64,000 bases of DNA from Paenibacillus agricola (lineage in GTDB: Bacteria > Bacillota > Bacilli > Paenibacillales > NBRC-103111): contig NZ_JAAOIW010000015.1 of assembly GCF_011440305.1 (NCBI RefSeq), positions 105,826 through 169,825 of the forward strand, given 5' to 3'. The notes beneath the pieces were generated by a model that worked only from the letters and a program-made list of their open reading frames with translations, searched no databases and was not told the DNA's origin. Within the stretch, counting starts at the first letter, position 1, and each line of letters opens with the position of its first letter. Made by a program: the position numbers and the translations under genes. Of this stretch, positions 53,757-62,899 are shown piece by piece.

Positions 53757-54497
53757 TTAAACGTAGCTCATCGCAGCTGCCTTCAAGCTTACGGAATCAG
53801 TAGAAAATGCCTTTGATTTCATGTTATACAAAGCACCTTCCAGCACATGAGCCGGCGAGGTTGTGGCCGCACAATCTGTTACCAGAATGTTGTCGTATCC
53901 AAGAAAATTCGCATCCTGTAAGGTAGCCATCACACATTGGTCCGTATTGACCCCTGCGTGGAACAGAGTGTTGATGCCGTTCGCTCGCAGAATAGCGTCC
54001 AGACTGGAGCCTGGGAATCCGCTAACCCGGTATTTATCGACCCAATAATCGCTCTCTGCATAAGAATCCTCCAGCTCTTCCACCAGAGCTGCTGACCAGG
54101 AATCCTTGATAAGCACAGATCCAAGGTTATCAGGCAAAGGCTGACCAATGCCTGGCCGACCGTTTTTCTGCCATGAATAGAGCAGACTTGGGGGAAGGTT
54201 GGCCGTATCAAGCCTATGGCCCCAGTTGACCCAAATAATTTGCATCCCTAATTCACGACAGCTTTTTACAGCAGAGGTTATGGCCGGCACCAGCTTTAAC
54301 GCTCCATCCGGGCGTCCTAGTAAGGGAGAGCAAAAATAATTTTGCATATCGATAATAATAAAAGCGGAACGTTCAGGATCAAATTTCAAGGTTTTATTTT
54401 CATCTAATTCAATTGAAGTTGTTGTAGCAGAACCTCGGCTCACATCAAAATGATCGCCTTCAACTATCCAATAATTTACTCTATTACCAAATCTCAT
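53757..54497 (-). CDS. Isochorismatase-like cysteine hydrolase, copy 2
   Basis: 246 residues from the ATG at 54497, eight bases after GGAGG; the ATG at 54512 lies before this site. The catalytic triad is readable: Asp in IIIDMQNYF, Lys in VLIKDSWSA and Cys in GVNTDQCVMAT. The N-terminal 40 residues (NYWIVEGDHFDVSRG) are shared with copy 1 and extend beyond the usual domain. Family members cleave amides and ureas (nicotinamidase, biuret and carbamoyl hydrolases). With an amidase and an importer in the operon, breakdown of a nitrogen compound is likely. Six bases-or-so separate it from copy 1. Confidence 0.9.
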   Translation of the reverse strand: MRFGNRVNYWIVEGDHFDVSRGSATTTSIELDENKTLKFDPERSAFIIIDMQNYFCSPLLGRPDGALKLVPAITSAVKSCRELGMQIIWVNWGHRLDTANLPPSLLYSWQKNGRPGIGQPLPDNLGSVLIKDSWSAALVEELEDSYAESDYWVDKYRVSGFPGSSLDAILRANGINTLFHAGVNTDQCVMATLQDANFLGYDNILVTDCAATTSPAHVLEGALYNMKSKAFSTDSVSLKAAAMSYV

Positions 54498-54517
54498 GGA
54501 TCTAGCCTCCATATTTT

Positions 54518-55267
54518 TTAATTTACGGTTTCCAGCAAGCTCGAAGCAGCCATCAAACTTTCAGAGACAGCCATAAACGACCTTCCCCTCATGTTATATA
54601 TGGCTCCTTCCATTGCATAGGAGGGCGATGTCGTAGCCGTGCAGTCTGTCAGAAGAACATTATCGTAACCAAGAAAAGCCGCATCCAGCAGACTAAACAT
54701 TACGCATTGATCCGTATTAACTCCGGTATGGAACAAAGTATTAATTCCGTTCGCCCGCAAAATTTGGTCCAGGTTGGTGCCAGGAAATCCACTGGTCCGA
54801 TATTTATCAACTAAATAATCACTCTCATCATACAATACTGCCAATTCATCAATTATTGCGGCCGACCAGGAATCTTTAACAAGCGCCAATCCAAGATTAT
54901 CCGGCAAAGGCTCACCAATATGGGTACGCCCTCCTCTTTTCCTTGAATACAGCATATTGGGAGGGAGGTTGGCCGTATCGGCCCTATTCCCCCAGTTGAC
55001 CCAAATAATTTTCATTCCTAATTGACGGCTGCTCCTTATGGCTGAAGCGATGGCCGGCACCAGCTTTATAGCACCGTCCGAGCGACCCAGCAGGGATGAA
55101 CAAAAAAAGTTCTGCATATCGATAATGATCAAGGCTGAGCGTTTAGGGTCAAATTTCAAGGTTTCATTTCCTTCGATTTCCATGGTGGCAGCTTCAGCCG
55201 TGCCTCTGCTGATATCAAAATGATTGCCCTCAACAATCCAATAATTCTCTCCGTTTCCATATCTCAT
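54518..55267 (-). CDS. Isochorismatase-like cysteine hydrolase, copy 1
   Basis: 249 residues. Catalytic residues match the family: Asp in IIIDMQNFF, Lys in ALVKDSWSA and Cys in GVNTDQCVMFS. It is very similar to the next gene over the whole length, including the NYWIVEGNHFDISRG leader, so the pair arose by tandem duplication. Differences are spread evenly, with a CVMFSLLDA versus CVMATLQDA change right after the nucleophile. GGAGG stands before the ATG. It lies between the DppC-like permease and its own copy. Confidence 0.92.
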   Translation of the reverse strand: MRYGNGENYWIVEGNHFDISRGTAEAATMEIEGNETLKFDPKRSALIIIDMQNFFCSSLLGRSDGAIKLVPAIASAIRSSRQLGMKIIWVNWGNRADTANLPPNMLYSRKRGGRTHIGEPLPDNLGLALVKDSWSAAIIDELAVLYDESDYLVDKYRTSGFPGTNLDQILRANGINTLFHTGVNTDQCVMFSLLDAAFLGYDNVLLTDCTATTSPSYAMEGAIYNMRGRSFMAVSESLMAASSLLETVN

Positions 55268-55297
55268 GCTAGAGCCTCCATTAAATTTGATGATAAA

Positions 55298-56194
55298 TCA
55301 AACCTTGATTTTTGACTGCGGATCGAATTCATCCCGAATCCCTTCACCTAATAAAGTGAATCCGAGCACCAACAGAAATATCGCCAGACCGGGAGCGAAT
55401 GAAATCCAAGGCGACATTGTTAAAAAGTTAGTGCCGCTTTGCAGCATTTCACCCCAGCTTGGATAAGGCGGCGGAGTTCCAAGTCCCAGATAAGACAAGC
55501 TTGCCACCACCATGATGGCATGGCCCATATTCAAATTGCTCGCAACTGTAAGCGAGGTTGATGCGTTAGGTAAAATATGGCGCAGCAGGATTCTCCAGGT
55601 CGGTACTCCGTGGCTTCTGGCCGCTAGAACGAATTCACGGTCACGGATACTGAGCACCTGTCCTCTTGTAATCCGAATAAATTGAGGTGCCATAATAACG
55701 GCAACAGCAAAGGATGCATTAATAAAGGAAGGCCCCATGATAAACGCAATGGCCATGGTGAGCACCAAGCCTGGGAATGCCAACCAGGTATCCACGATTC
55801 TCATGAAAATTTCGTCAAGCCAGCCACCATAAAACCCTGAAATCAAACCCAAAGGAACACCAATCAAAAACGCTAAAGTAACAATGACTATACCTGAAGC
55901 AAGGGACTCGCGAGCCCCCCAAACTACCCGACTGAACACATCACGTCCCAAATTATCGGTTCCGAATAAATGCGACAAACTCGGTGGCTTAAGAGCCATG
56001 GTGTAATCATTAGCAAACGGAGAGTAAGGAACAAAAGACGGCAGGATAAGAGCCATGGCAATAAATCCAATTACGATGATTAGTCCGGACAAGATCAACT
56101 GATTTCTCCATATTTTTTTAAGGAGGAGGCTCGTTTTTGCCTTCACCTTTGGACGACCGATCTCAATTTCGGTTCTTGCAACATCGATTGACAT
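55298..56194 (-). CDS. Oligopeptide-type ABC permease, DppC/OppC-like
   Basis: 298 residues. A 40-residue cytoplasmic head precedes helix 1. FGTDNLGRDVFSRVVWGARES is the typical DppC start (cited here as GTDNLGRDVFSR). The loop contacting the ATPase is REFVLAARSHGVPTWRILLR-like (EFVLAARSHGVP). Five or six helices follow. It pairs with the DppB-like permease 17 bp upstream. AGGGGAGG stands before the ATG. Confidence 0.95.
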   Translation of the reverse strand: MSIDVARTEIEIGRPKVKAKTSLLLKKIWRNQLILSGLIIVIGFIAMALILPSFVPYSPFANDYTMALKPPSLSHLFGTDNLGRDVFSRVVWGARESLASGIVIVTLAFLIGVPLGLISGFYGGWLDEIFMRIVDTWLAFPGLVLTMAIAFIMGPSFINASFAVAVIMAPQFIRITRGQVLSIRDREFVLAARSHGVPTWRILLRHILPNASTSLTVASNLNMGHAIMVVASLSYLGLGTPPPYPSWGEMLQSGTNFLTMSPWISFAPGLAIFLLVLGFTLLGEGIRDEFDPQSKIKV

Positions 56195-56211
56195 AATTTA
56201 TATCCCTCCCC

Positions 56212-57156
56212 TTAGGAATAGCGGATTCTAGGGTCCAAAAATGCGTACAACACATCCACAAACAAATTTGTTAACAATATCGTTCCACCCATAAACAATA
56301 CGCTGCCGTTAACTACCGGATAATCCCTTTGCACTATTGCGTTAAGCACCAATTGACCCATGCCTGGCAATGAGAATATGGATTCGATGATAACAGCCCC
56401 ACCTAAGAGTCCACCCATCTGCAGCCCGATAACCGTAATGACAGGCAATACTGCGTTTCGAAGCGCATGCCGCAGCAGGACTACTCTTTGCCGCATGCCT
56501 TTGGCTCTTGCGACTTGAATGTATACCTGGTTCAACACTTCAAGCATTTCGCCCCTTAGCATTCTAGATTCCATGGCAGCCAAAGGCAGCGACATTGCAA
56601 AAACGGGCATGATCAAATGGTAAAGGTTGGTGCCCAGTCCCTCCGATAGGGGAACCCAGCCTAGTGCTGGAAACCATTGAACGGTTACTGAGAACAGGAA
56701 AACCATAACCAATGAAACCCAAAAGGTTGGAATTGCAGCCCCTGCGAGCGCCATAAATCGTCCAAAATGATCAATCCAGGAGTTCGGATATTTGGCGGAT
56801 AAAATACCCAAAGGCAATGAGATGCAAAGGGACATCAGAATCGACAGGATGGCAATTTCCACGGTAATAGGAAGCCTTGTAACAATTAGATTGATAACGG
56901 GCTGGCTCCCATACAACGAATTCCCAAAATCACCATGTAAAGTATTTGATAAGTAACGTAAATATTGAATCGGCAGCGGCTGATCCAGGCCAAGCTTGGC
57001 TTCCAATAAACGGATGGACTCCTGACTTGCTTCCTCCCCCAGGATTGAGTGTGCAGGATTTCCCGGTACCAAATGGATTAAGCTAAATGTAAAAGTAATC
57101 AGGAGCAAACATACCGGAATAAACCATAGAAGGCGGCGCCCAATATAACTAGCCAT
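56212..57156 (-). CDS. Oligopeptide-type ABC permease, DppB/OppB-like
   Basis: 314 residues with six helices. It starts YIGRRLLWFIPVCLLLITF, as DppB-type permeases do, and has HLVPGNPAHSILGEEAS in the first loop. The ATPase-contact loop is QVYIQVARAKGMRQ. C-terminus is DVLYAFLDPRIRYS. It lies 15 bp after the binding protein gene. AAGGAGG is placed before the ATG. Confidence 0.95.
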   Translation of the reverse strand: MASYIGRRLLWFIPVCLLLITFTFSLIHLVPGNPAHSILGEEASQESIRLLEAKLGLDQPLPIQYLRYLSNTLHGDFGNSLYGSQPVINLIVTRLPITVEIAILSILMSLCISLPLGILSAKYPNSWIDHFGRFMALAGAAIPTFWVSLVMVFLFSVTVQWFPALGWVPLSEGLGTNLYHLIMPVFAMSLPLAAMESRMLRGEMLEVLNQVYIQVARAKGMRQRVVLLRHALRNAVLPVITVIGLQMGGLLGGAVIIESIFSLPGMGQLVLNAIVQRDYPVVNGSVLFMGGTILLTNLFVDVLYAFLDPRIRYS

Positions 57157-57171
57157 TGATTAATACCTCCT

Positions 57172-58758
57172 TTATTTGCTTATTGTAGTCTTGTACAGTC
57201 GCAATAGCTGGTCAGGATATACATCAAATCCCTGCACTTTGTCTGTCCATACATCTACTACAGGCTGGTATCCGGTGAAAATACCTGGCACTTCTTCTAT
57301 CAAAATAGCTGAGACCTGAGAATAAATCTTTTTGCGAACATCATTAGAACTACTCTCACGTGCCTCCTGCATCAGTTTATCAACTTCCGTGTTGCTGTAT
57401 TTTCCATAATTGAAAGGGGCATTGGTCACTATAAATGCATAACTGTTTTGATCGGGATCTATCATTCCACTCCAGCCGCCGCCTGTAACCTCCCAATCCC
57501 CGCTGTTCCTTTTTTGGGTGATAGCTGCACTATCCAAAGCTTCAATTTTCATCGTAATGCCTACTTTAGCTAATTGGCTTTGGAACAGCTGCGCTAACTG
57601 CATGCTCTGAGGATCATTGGCACTTAGGAAGGAGAAGGAGAAACCGTCTGGATTCCCGGCCTTTTTCAGTTCTTCTTTGGCTAATTCTACTGAATAAGGA
57701 ACCTTTATACTCGGGTCGTTGGCAAAGCCAGCCGGTGAAAAGAAGGAAAATCCTGGAACGAATTTACCGAAATAAATAATTTGGTTGATTTCGTCACGGT
57801 TAATTGCAAAATTAATTGCTCTACGGTTATTGATGTTATTGAATGGCGCCTTCTGGAGATTCAAGGTCAATCGAGAGTAACCAAAGGAGGTGGCAACTCC
57901 AAGTTTGAGCGATTTGGTGTTTTCTACTTTGGGGATATCCTGGAAAGGTATGGAATCCACAAGATCCACCTGACCTGAAATGAGCGCATTTAGCTTTTGG
58001 GATTGATTAATAATAGGCTTAAATTCAACTTCATCCAGCTTCGGCTGGTCCTTTTCCCAGTAATTAGGATTCTTCTTAATCGTTAAGTGGTCATTTTTAT
58101 TCCATTCCACGAATTGGAAGGGTCCTGTTCCAACCGGAGCCATTTCATATTGATCCCCGGCTTTTTTCTTGGCTGTCATGGAAGAAATCAATCCGGTACG
58201 ACCGGTTATCGTTGCGATAAAAGGAATGAAAGGTGTCTTTAATTGGACAACCAACGTATAAGGATCCGGTGCCGTCATGCTCTCAACCAAAACCAAATCC
58301 GATTTTCGGGGAGAAGCATTTGCCGGGTCTATAATCCAGTTCCAGTTATCCATAACAGCTTGTGCGTTAAAGTCAGTCCCATCGTGGAATTTAACTTCCT
58401 TCCTTAGTTCAAAGGTATAGGTTTTACCGTCTTCGCTGATTGTCCATTTTGTTGCAAGACCTGGTAAAAATTTACCGTCAGGAGTCAGCTTTACCATCGG
58501 ATCATAAATATTGTTATACAACTCTTCATCAATAAGTCTTGTTGATTTGGCCGGATCCAAAGTTCCAAAATCAGTAATAATTCCAACCCTTAACTTCCCA
58601 CCTGAAGCTGCAGTGGTGGCTTGCCCGGCGGTTGGTGTAGACTGGGTTGAAGTTGAAGCAGCAGGCGTGTTCATGCATCCAGATAAGATTCCAACTAAAA
58701 TCGAAGCAGTCAATGTCGGGAATAAAAGCCTCTTTCTAATATTAGTCTTCAATTTCAT
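57172..58758 (-). CDS. ABC substrate-binding lipoprotein, oligopeptide/DppA type (SBP_bac_5)
   Basis: 528 residues from the ATG at 58758, seven bases after AGGAGG; the ATG at 58782 lies before that site. The signal sequence ends in a lipobox ILSGCMN. Family features follow: GTLDPAKSTRLIDEELYNNIYD and EVKFHDGTDFNAQAVMDNWNWI (cores cited). The substrate is held outside the membrane for the permeases that follow. It is the first gene of the operon. A LysR-type dyad at 58836-58860 lies 78 bp upstream. Because the operon codes for amide-splitting enzymes, the ligand may be an amide or small peptide derivative rather than a peptide. Confidence 0.94.
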   Translation of the reverse strand: MKLKTNIRKRLLFPTLTASILVGILSGCMNTPAASTSTQSTPTAGQATTAASGGKLRVGIITDFGTLDPAKSTRLIDEELYNNIYDPMVKLTPDGKFLPGLATKWTISEDGKTYTFELRKEVKFHDGTDFNAQAVMDNWNWIIDPANASPRKSDLVLVESMTAPDPYTLVVQLKTPFIPFIATITGRTGLISSMTAKKKAGDQYEMAPVGTGPFQFVEWNKNDHLTIKKNPNYWEKDQPKLDEVEFKPIINQSQKLNALISGQVDLVDSIPFQDIPKVENTKSLKLGVATSFGYSRLTLNLQKAPFNNINNRRAINFAINRDEINQIIYFGKFVPGFSFFSPAGFANDPSIKVPYSVELAKEELKKAGNPDGFSFSFLSANDPQSMQLAQLFQSQLAKVGITMKIEALDSAAITQKRNSGDWEVTGGGWSGMIDPDQNSYAFIVTNAPFNYGKYSNTEVDKLMQEARESSSNDVRKKIYSQVSAILIEEVPGIFTGYQPVVDVWTDKVQGFDVYPDQLLRLYKTTISK

Positions 58759-58835
58759 ATAAATCCTCCTCTTAAAATTCATTTATTTTATAACAAGCAG
58801 CAATCTCTGGATGATTCAATGATTTGACCAAATTT

Positions 58836-58955
58836 TATATGTTACTTTTTATTACATATACATAACACGTTTTTATCTTGCCTTCATCATATATGGAGTT
58901 ATCCGAATCGTAAATAGCCTTTTTTAGATACTTACATTCATTTTTTGGATGTAAG
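58836..58955. promoter_or_regulatory. Two LysR-type T-N11-A dyads in the divergent promoter region
   Basis: TATATGT (58836-58842) and ACATATA (58854-58860) are 11 bp apart. CTTACAT (58931-58937) and ATGTAAG (58949-58955) are also exactly 11 bp apart. Both match the T-N11-A rule. The first is placed for the importer operon, the second for the LysR gene itself. The sequence between is AT-rich promoter DNA. Confidence 0.75.
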
Positions 58956-59022
58956 CGTGTTCCCATGACCGTTTTATGTGATGTATAATGACATTACTTC
59001 TTTAGAGTGGAGGAATGCCAAA

Positions 59023-59919
59023 ATGAATATTGATCAAATTATTACGTTTCTGGGTGTGTACCATGCGGGGAGTTATCAGAAGGCGGCAGAGCAAATGTAT
59101 TTACCGCAGTCTACCATCTCAAACCGGATCAAAATGATGGAACTCGACTTAAACAAGCTGCTCTTCATTCGGAATAAGACTGGCATCCAACTGACGGAGG
59201 AAGGGCATACCTTCCTCCCGTATGCGCAAAGGGTCATCACTACTCTCGAAGAAGGGAGGCAGGCCGTTGAGCAACTACATCGGGTGCAGTCCGGTAAACT
59301 GACAGTCGGCTGCAACAACTCTTTCACCAGCGCCCTGCTGCCTTATGTACTGGCAAATTTCAAGACCGATTACCCTGATGTCTCCATTCAGGTGATGGGG
59401 TGTTCTACCCGAGAGCAGATCCGTAAAATCAATTACAACGAGCTCCGTCTGGGAGTCAGTCGTTATGCCTTGAACATTCCGTCTTTAACATTCATCAATA
59501 TTTTTCAGGAGGATGTGAAGTTGATCGTCTCTAAGAACCACCCGCTTGCCCGGAGAAAGCTGGTAACGATTGAGCAAATTACTGCAGAGCCTTTTATTTC
59601 TTATGAGCTCGACACATTATATCGTAAGACTTTGGAGGTAACGTTCGGTCATTTAAATGTAGCCCATGAGATTAAATATGAAAGCAACAATTTACCATTG
59701 CTGAAACATTGGATAAAAGAGGGCTGTGGAGTGTTCTTGTCAGGAGGACTGTTATTCCGTGAGGAATTGCTCCATAAGCAGGTGGTTTCTATTCCTATCG
59801 AGTCCAATCCATTCCCATTTGATAATGTATTTCTCGTATACAAGAAAGGAAATCTAAACAGTCTGGATCAATTGTTTATGCAGCATATTACTAATACTTT
59901 GCAACATATAACCGTTTAG
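59023..59919 (+). CDS. LysR-family transcriptional regulator
   Basis: 298 residues from the ATG at 59023, which follows GGAGG by nine bases; a start at 58978 lies upstream of that site. The N-terminal HTH contains GSYQKAAEQMYLPQSTISNRI. The effector domain runs from about residue 90 (LTVGCNNSFTSALLPYVL). It is divergent from the importer/hydrolase operon at 57172. Two T-N11-A dyads lie between, as expected for a LysR activator acting on the operon and on itself. Its effector is probably the imported compound. Confidence 0.93.
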   Translation: MNIDQIITFLGVYHAGSYQKAAEQMYLPQSTISNRIKMMELDLNKLLFIRNKTGIQLTEEGHTFLPYAQRVITTLEEGRQAVEQLHRVQSGKLTVGCNNSFTSALLPYVLANFKTDYPDVSIQVMGCSTREQIRKINYNELRLGVSRYALNIPSLTFINIFQEDVKLIVSKNHPLARRKLVTIEQITAEPFISYELDTLYRKTLEVTFGHLNVAHEIKYESNNLPLLKHWIKEGCGVFLSGGLLFREELLHKQVVSIPIESNPFPFDNVFLVYKKGNLNSLDQLFMQHITNTLQHITV

Positions 59920-60112
59920 TTTTGAAACGATATGAATAAGCCTGAACAACTATTAAACAATTACCTTCTAAAGCCAGTAGTCGTTTTTTCAGGTCCTCAT
60001 TTCCGAGGCAGGCAGAAATCACGGAACCCCCTGCACTGGCTCATCATATACTGAGGATAATTTTCATAATTATTAGCCGCCATATCAGCTAAAAGTCCAA
60101 GGAGGATAAGAA

Positions 60113-60532
60113 ATGGATGACAAGCGTACTTGTCGATTGATTCGTTCATCTAGAACATATCTTGGAAAACAAGGCTTTAATTACGCAGAAGCCATATCAA
60201 AGGAAAGCGTGGGTTCTCAAGGGATATGCATGCATTTATTGACTATTCCTCCGGGCAAACGAGCGAAGGCACACCTTCATCAAGATCACGAAACAGCTAT
60301 TTATGTGCTTCAAGGAAAATGTGCAATGTGGTATGGGGATAAGCTTGAAGAGCATATGGAGTTGAAAGAAGGAGATTTTTTATATATTCCTGCCGGAATG
60401 CCGCACCTCCCTTACAATCCAAGCGATGTAGAATCCTGTACGTCCATTATTACGCGTACCGATCCCAATGAACAGGAGAGTGTTCTCCTGCTCCCTGAGC
60501 TCGACGCCATCTATGAAAAGAAACAATCATAA
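60113..60532 (+). CDS. Cupin-domain protein
   Basis: 139 residues, single cupin barrel. Motif 1 has the metal ligands in HLHQDHETAIYVLQG (two His, Glu), and motif 2 in GDFLYIPAGMPHLPYNP (His). It could be a metal-dependent dioxygenase, isomerase or a binding protein; sequence alone does not decide. AGGAGG stands before the ATG. The last codons overlap the decayed TnpB reading frame on the other strand. It lies 190 bp after the LysR gene and may be an independent unit. Confidence 0.85.
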   Translation: MDDKRTCRLIRSSRTYLGKQGFNYAEAISKESVGSQGICMHLLTIPPGKRAKAHLHQDHETAIYVLQGKCAMWYGDKLEEHMELKEGDFLYIPAGMPHLPYNPSDVESCTSIITRTDPNEQESVLLLPELDAIYEKKQS

Positions 60533-60744
60533 GCATAACTCAGCATTTTGTTTTGGAATAGCGATACTAAAGCACGTTGCAACATGTTGCGAGTTGCGTT
60601 CTCATCGCCATCTACTGTGTATCCACAATGATCACAGCGATGAACACGAACAGAGAGGGCTTTCTTTACTGTATCTCCACAGTTAGAGCAAAGCCCTCGG
60701 CCAAGATAAATACAGACTCTCCACGATAAATTGGTATTACTCAA
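60511..60744 (-). pseudogene. C-terminal remnant of a TnpB (IS200/IS605 OrfB) protein
   Basis: The 77-codon frame encodes the zinc ribbon and last RuvC motif of TnpB: CSNCG, then SVRVHRCDHCGYTV, then DGDENATRNMLQRAL. The normal family has CxxCG, CxxCG and DRDENAARN. About 300 N-terminal residues are missing and the end runs into the cupin gene, so it is an inactive scrap. A guide RNA would normally overlap this 3' end, but no element ends are recognisable. Confidence 0.8.
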
Positions 60745-60864
60745 ATACTAAAGAATTGGCGAACAGATAGGAAAGCAAACAGCAATCCATAAGAAACCAC
60801 ATTCGATTTTAATGGTATAATTAACCATATATTCTAAATTTAATATAGTGAGGCGGTACTTATA

Positions 60865-61296
60865 ATGAAAACAGGCAATCAAACAATAACAGTAGAAACC
60901 ACAGTTCATACACCCGTTGGAGAAGTGTGGAAATATTGGACGGAGCCACAGCATATAACAAAATGGTGTTATGCTTCTATTGATTGGCATGCGCCAAATG
61001 CCGAAAATGATTTAAGGGTTGGCGGGAGATTTCTTACAAGAATGGAAGCTAAGGATGGTAGCTTTGGATTTGATTTTAGTGGTGTTTATGATGAAGTGAG
61101 AATAAACGAGATTATTTCTTACACTATTGAAGATGGAAGAAAAGTTACAATTACTTTTATTAGCCAAGAAAACGACACAAAGGTAATCGAAACTTTTGAA
61201 GCAGAAACCACCAATTCCGTTGAGATGCAAGAAGCAGGCTTTCAGGCGATTCTGGACAATTTCAAAAAATATAGTGAAACCTCCAAAGAAGATTAG
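60865..61296 (+). CDS. SRPBCC/AHSA1-domain protein
   Basis: 143 residues with the helix-grip start VETTVHTPVGEVWKYWTEPQHITKWC, typical of Activator of Hsp90 ATPase-like (AHSA1) proteins, and a C-terminal helix EMQEAGFQAILDNFKKYSE. The fold binds small hydrophobic ligands. Function unknown. AT-rich compared with its neighbours. GAGGCGG stands before the ATG. The following 200 bp (61297-61494) show nothing recognisable. Confidence 0.85.
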   Translation: MKTGNQTITVETTVHTPVGEVWKYWTEPQHITKWCYASIDWHAPNAENDLRVGGRFLTRMEAKDGSFGFDFSGVYDEVRINEIISYTIEDGRKVTITFISQENDTKVIETFEAETTNSVEMQEAGFQAILDNFKKYSETSKED

Positions 61297-61494
61297 GATA
61301 AAATCATACTTTACCAGACCGTTACAAGTACCGTACATAGCATAAGAAATAAACGTCCCGAATCACTCGGTACCGGAAGCAAGAATAATGGTATCACCAG
61401 CATGAGAAGATGAGAGTGCAGTTGTGAGGCAGATAGCGGTGCTGCAATTTACTGTGCTTGTGGCATACCTTGTAAAAAAAATGTTTCACTAGTC

Positions 61495-62121
61495 CTAACC
61501 CGTGACCCCAGCCTCGAGACGCTTGAAAGCCGTTGGCGGTGGACCATCTTCGAGTCGCTTGCTGATCAAGTCAGCACACTTTTCGGGGCTTAGTACCGAA
61601 GTATCAACCTCAAGGTCATAAATACCTGGCACGTGGACAGACTTCTGCCACAAGCTTACTGGCTTTGGCACAGAGCCGTCATCGAGGTATCCGACGTGCC
61701 AGGTTTCTATCCGTCGCTCCATGACAACCTCAATGGGGCAACGCACGCCTACGAATAACACCGGAAGGTCCTTCAGTATGCGAGCACAGTTGGAGAGAAT
61801 CCCCAATGGAACCGAGTAAACGTCATGGTGCCCTACATCCACCACAAGATTTAGTCCTAAGCGGCTGTGCACAGCAATAGACTCGTACATCGCTCGATAT
61901 AGGGTCACAATGTGAGGCTCGAGGTCAGGGCGTTCACCTCCAGGTCTCAATCCGATCCCGGGCTGATAACGTTCAGGGGTCATCTGTATGAACCGATCGA
62001 CCCCCATATTCATCCACACGCCTTCGAATGTATCCTGGATAACGACGGCAATGCTGGACTTCCCTGATCTGGGAGTACCATTCAGAATCACAATCTTTCC
62101 ATAGGTTTCTGCCTGTAGCAT
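61495..62121 (-). CDS. Chloramphenicol phosphotransferase-like (CPT family) P-loop kinase
   Basis: 208 residues. Walker A NGTPRSGKSSIA is near residue 14, followed by GVDRFIQMTPERY, and a conserved VDVGHHDVY where the CPT family has its catalytic Asp. RCPIEVVMERR and a C-terminal variable tail follow. It phosphorylates a small hydroxylated molecule, possibly an antibiotic. The C-terminus is longer than usual for the family. It is the first of three small accessory genes on this strand. Confidence 0.85.
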   Translation of the reverse strand: MLQAETYGKIVILNGTPRSGKSSIAVVIQDTFEGVWMNMGVDRFIQMTPERYQPGIGLRPGGERPDLEPHIVTLYRAMYESIAVHSRLGLNLVVDVGHHDVYSVPLGILSNCARILKDLPVLFVGVRCPIEVVMERRIETWHVGYLDDGSVPKPVSLWQKSVHVPGIYDLEVDTSVLSPEKCADLISKRLEDGPPPTAFKRLEAGVTG

Positions 62122-62300
62122 GTTTTTCCCTCCTTAGAAATCAGTATTCATATTTTGAACTCCTGTCCTTTAGCATAGAAGGCTACTGACCCTTACTTTC
62201 GGCAGCCTTACGAACTCTACTGATTCATTTTGCAGAACGTATGAGCTGAACTCAGGTTTACCGCCAACACTAATCCCATACTGAAGTCACCACTGAGTGA

Positions 62301-62360
62301 GGGGGTTGCCACACCACAGCCCTTTGGTTTTGAACTATCCTGCACCGTTAGTTGAATTAT
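62301..62360 (+). repeat. Two-hairpin repeat element, copy B
   Basis: GGGTTGCC followed by CACAGCCC gives a weak first hairpin, then TTTGG and a core TTTTGAACTATCC...CCGTTAGTTGAATTAT (62328-62360) with AACTA/TAGTT arms. It matches copy A in order and spacing. The gap 62122-62373 otherwise shows nothing. Confidence 0.5.
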
Positions 62361-62373
62361 CGGAATGACTTTC

Positions 62374-62874
62374 TTATATTTTCAATATAATTTCACTAAC
62401 ACAATGTTTTATATCCTTATTTGAGCAATCAAGAGTTTTATCACTATACTTCATGTATAGAGGAACTCTTTCCTCGTAAACGTCCTTAAGACTATTTCCT
62501 TTCTTTATTACAATGCCTCTGGTTGTTATGTTTATTAGCCTCCTTTTAATTTCTTCATAGGGGACATGTAAATAAATAATCTGTCCACCCTGTTTAAGGA
62601 CATTCATAGCATTTTCTGAATATATAACACTTCCACCCGTAGATATAATGCAATTTTTTAGTTGCAATTTAGACACCGTTTTTTCTTCGACTTCCATAAA
62701 TTTTTCGATACCATCATTATCAATTATATCTTGTAACAACCTACCTTCATGTTGTTGTATAACAATATCTGTATCCACGTAATCCATTCCTAAAGCTTTT
62801 GCAAGCAACACACCTAAAGTGCTTTTACCAGCTCCAGACATACCTATAAGAACAATATTCATATTCTTCTTCAC
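62374..62874 (-). CDS. Shikimate kinase-like protein
   Basis: 166 residues, starting at GTG with GGAGG ten bases upstream. Walker A GMSGAGKSTLG (residues 11-21), the shikimate-binding Asp/Arg pair in YVDTDIVIQQ, and the GG of STGGSVIYSE match AroK. The lid region RLINITTRGIVIKK is less usual. An aroK gene normally lies in aro operons; here it is alone, AT-rich and close to an accessory GNAT remnant, so it may be an acquired kinase of a related small alcohol. Confidence 0.8.
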   Translation of the reverse strand: MKKNMNIVLIGMSGAGKSTLGVLLAKALGMDYVDTDIVIQQHEGRLLQDIIDNDGIEKFMEVEEKTVSKLQLKNCIISTGGSVIYSENAMNVLKQGGQIIYLHVPYEEIKRRLINITTRGIVIKKGNSLKDVYEERVPLYMKYSDKTLDCSNKDIKHCVSEIILKI

Positions 62875-62899
62875 TTTTGTAATGCCTCCATTTTTTTCT

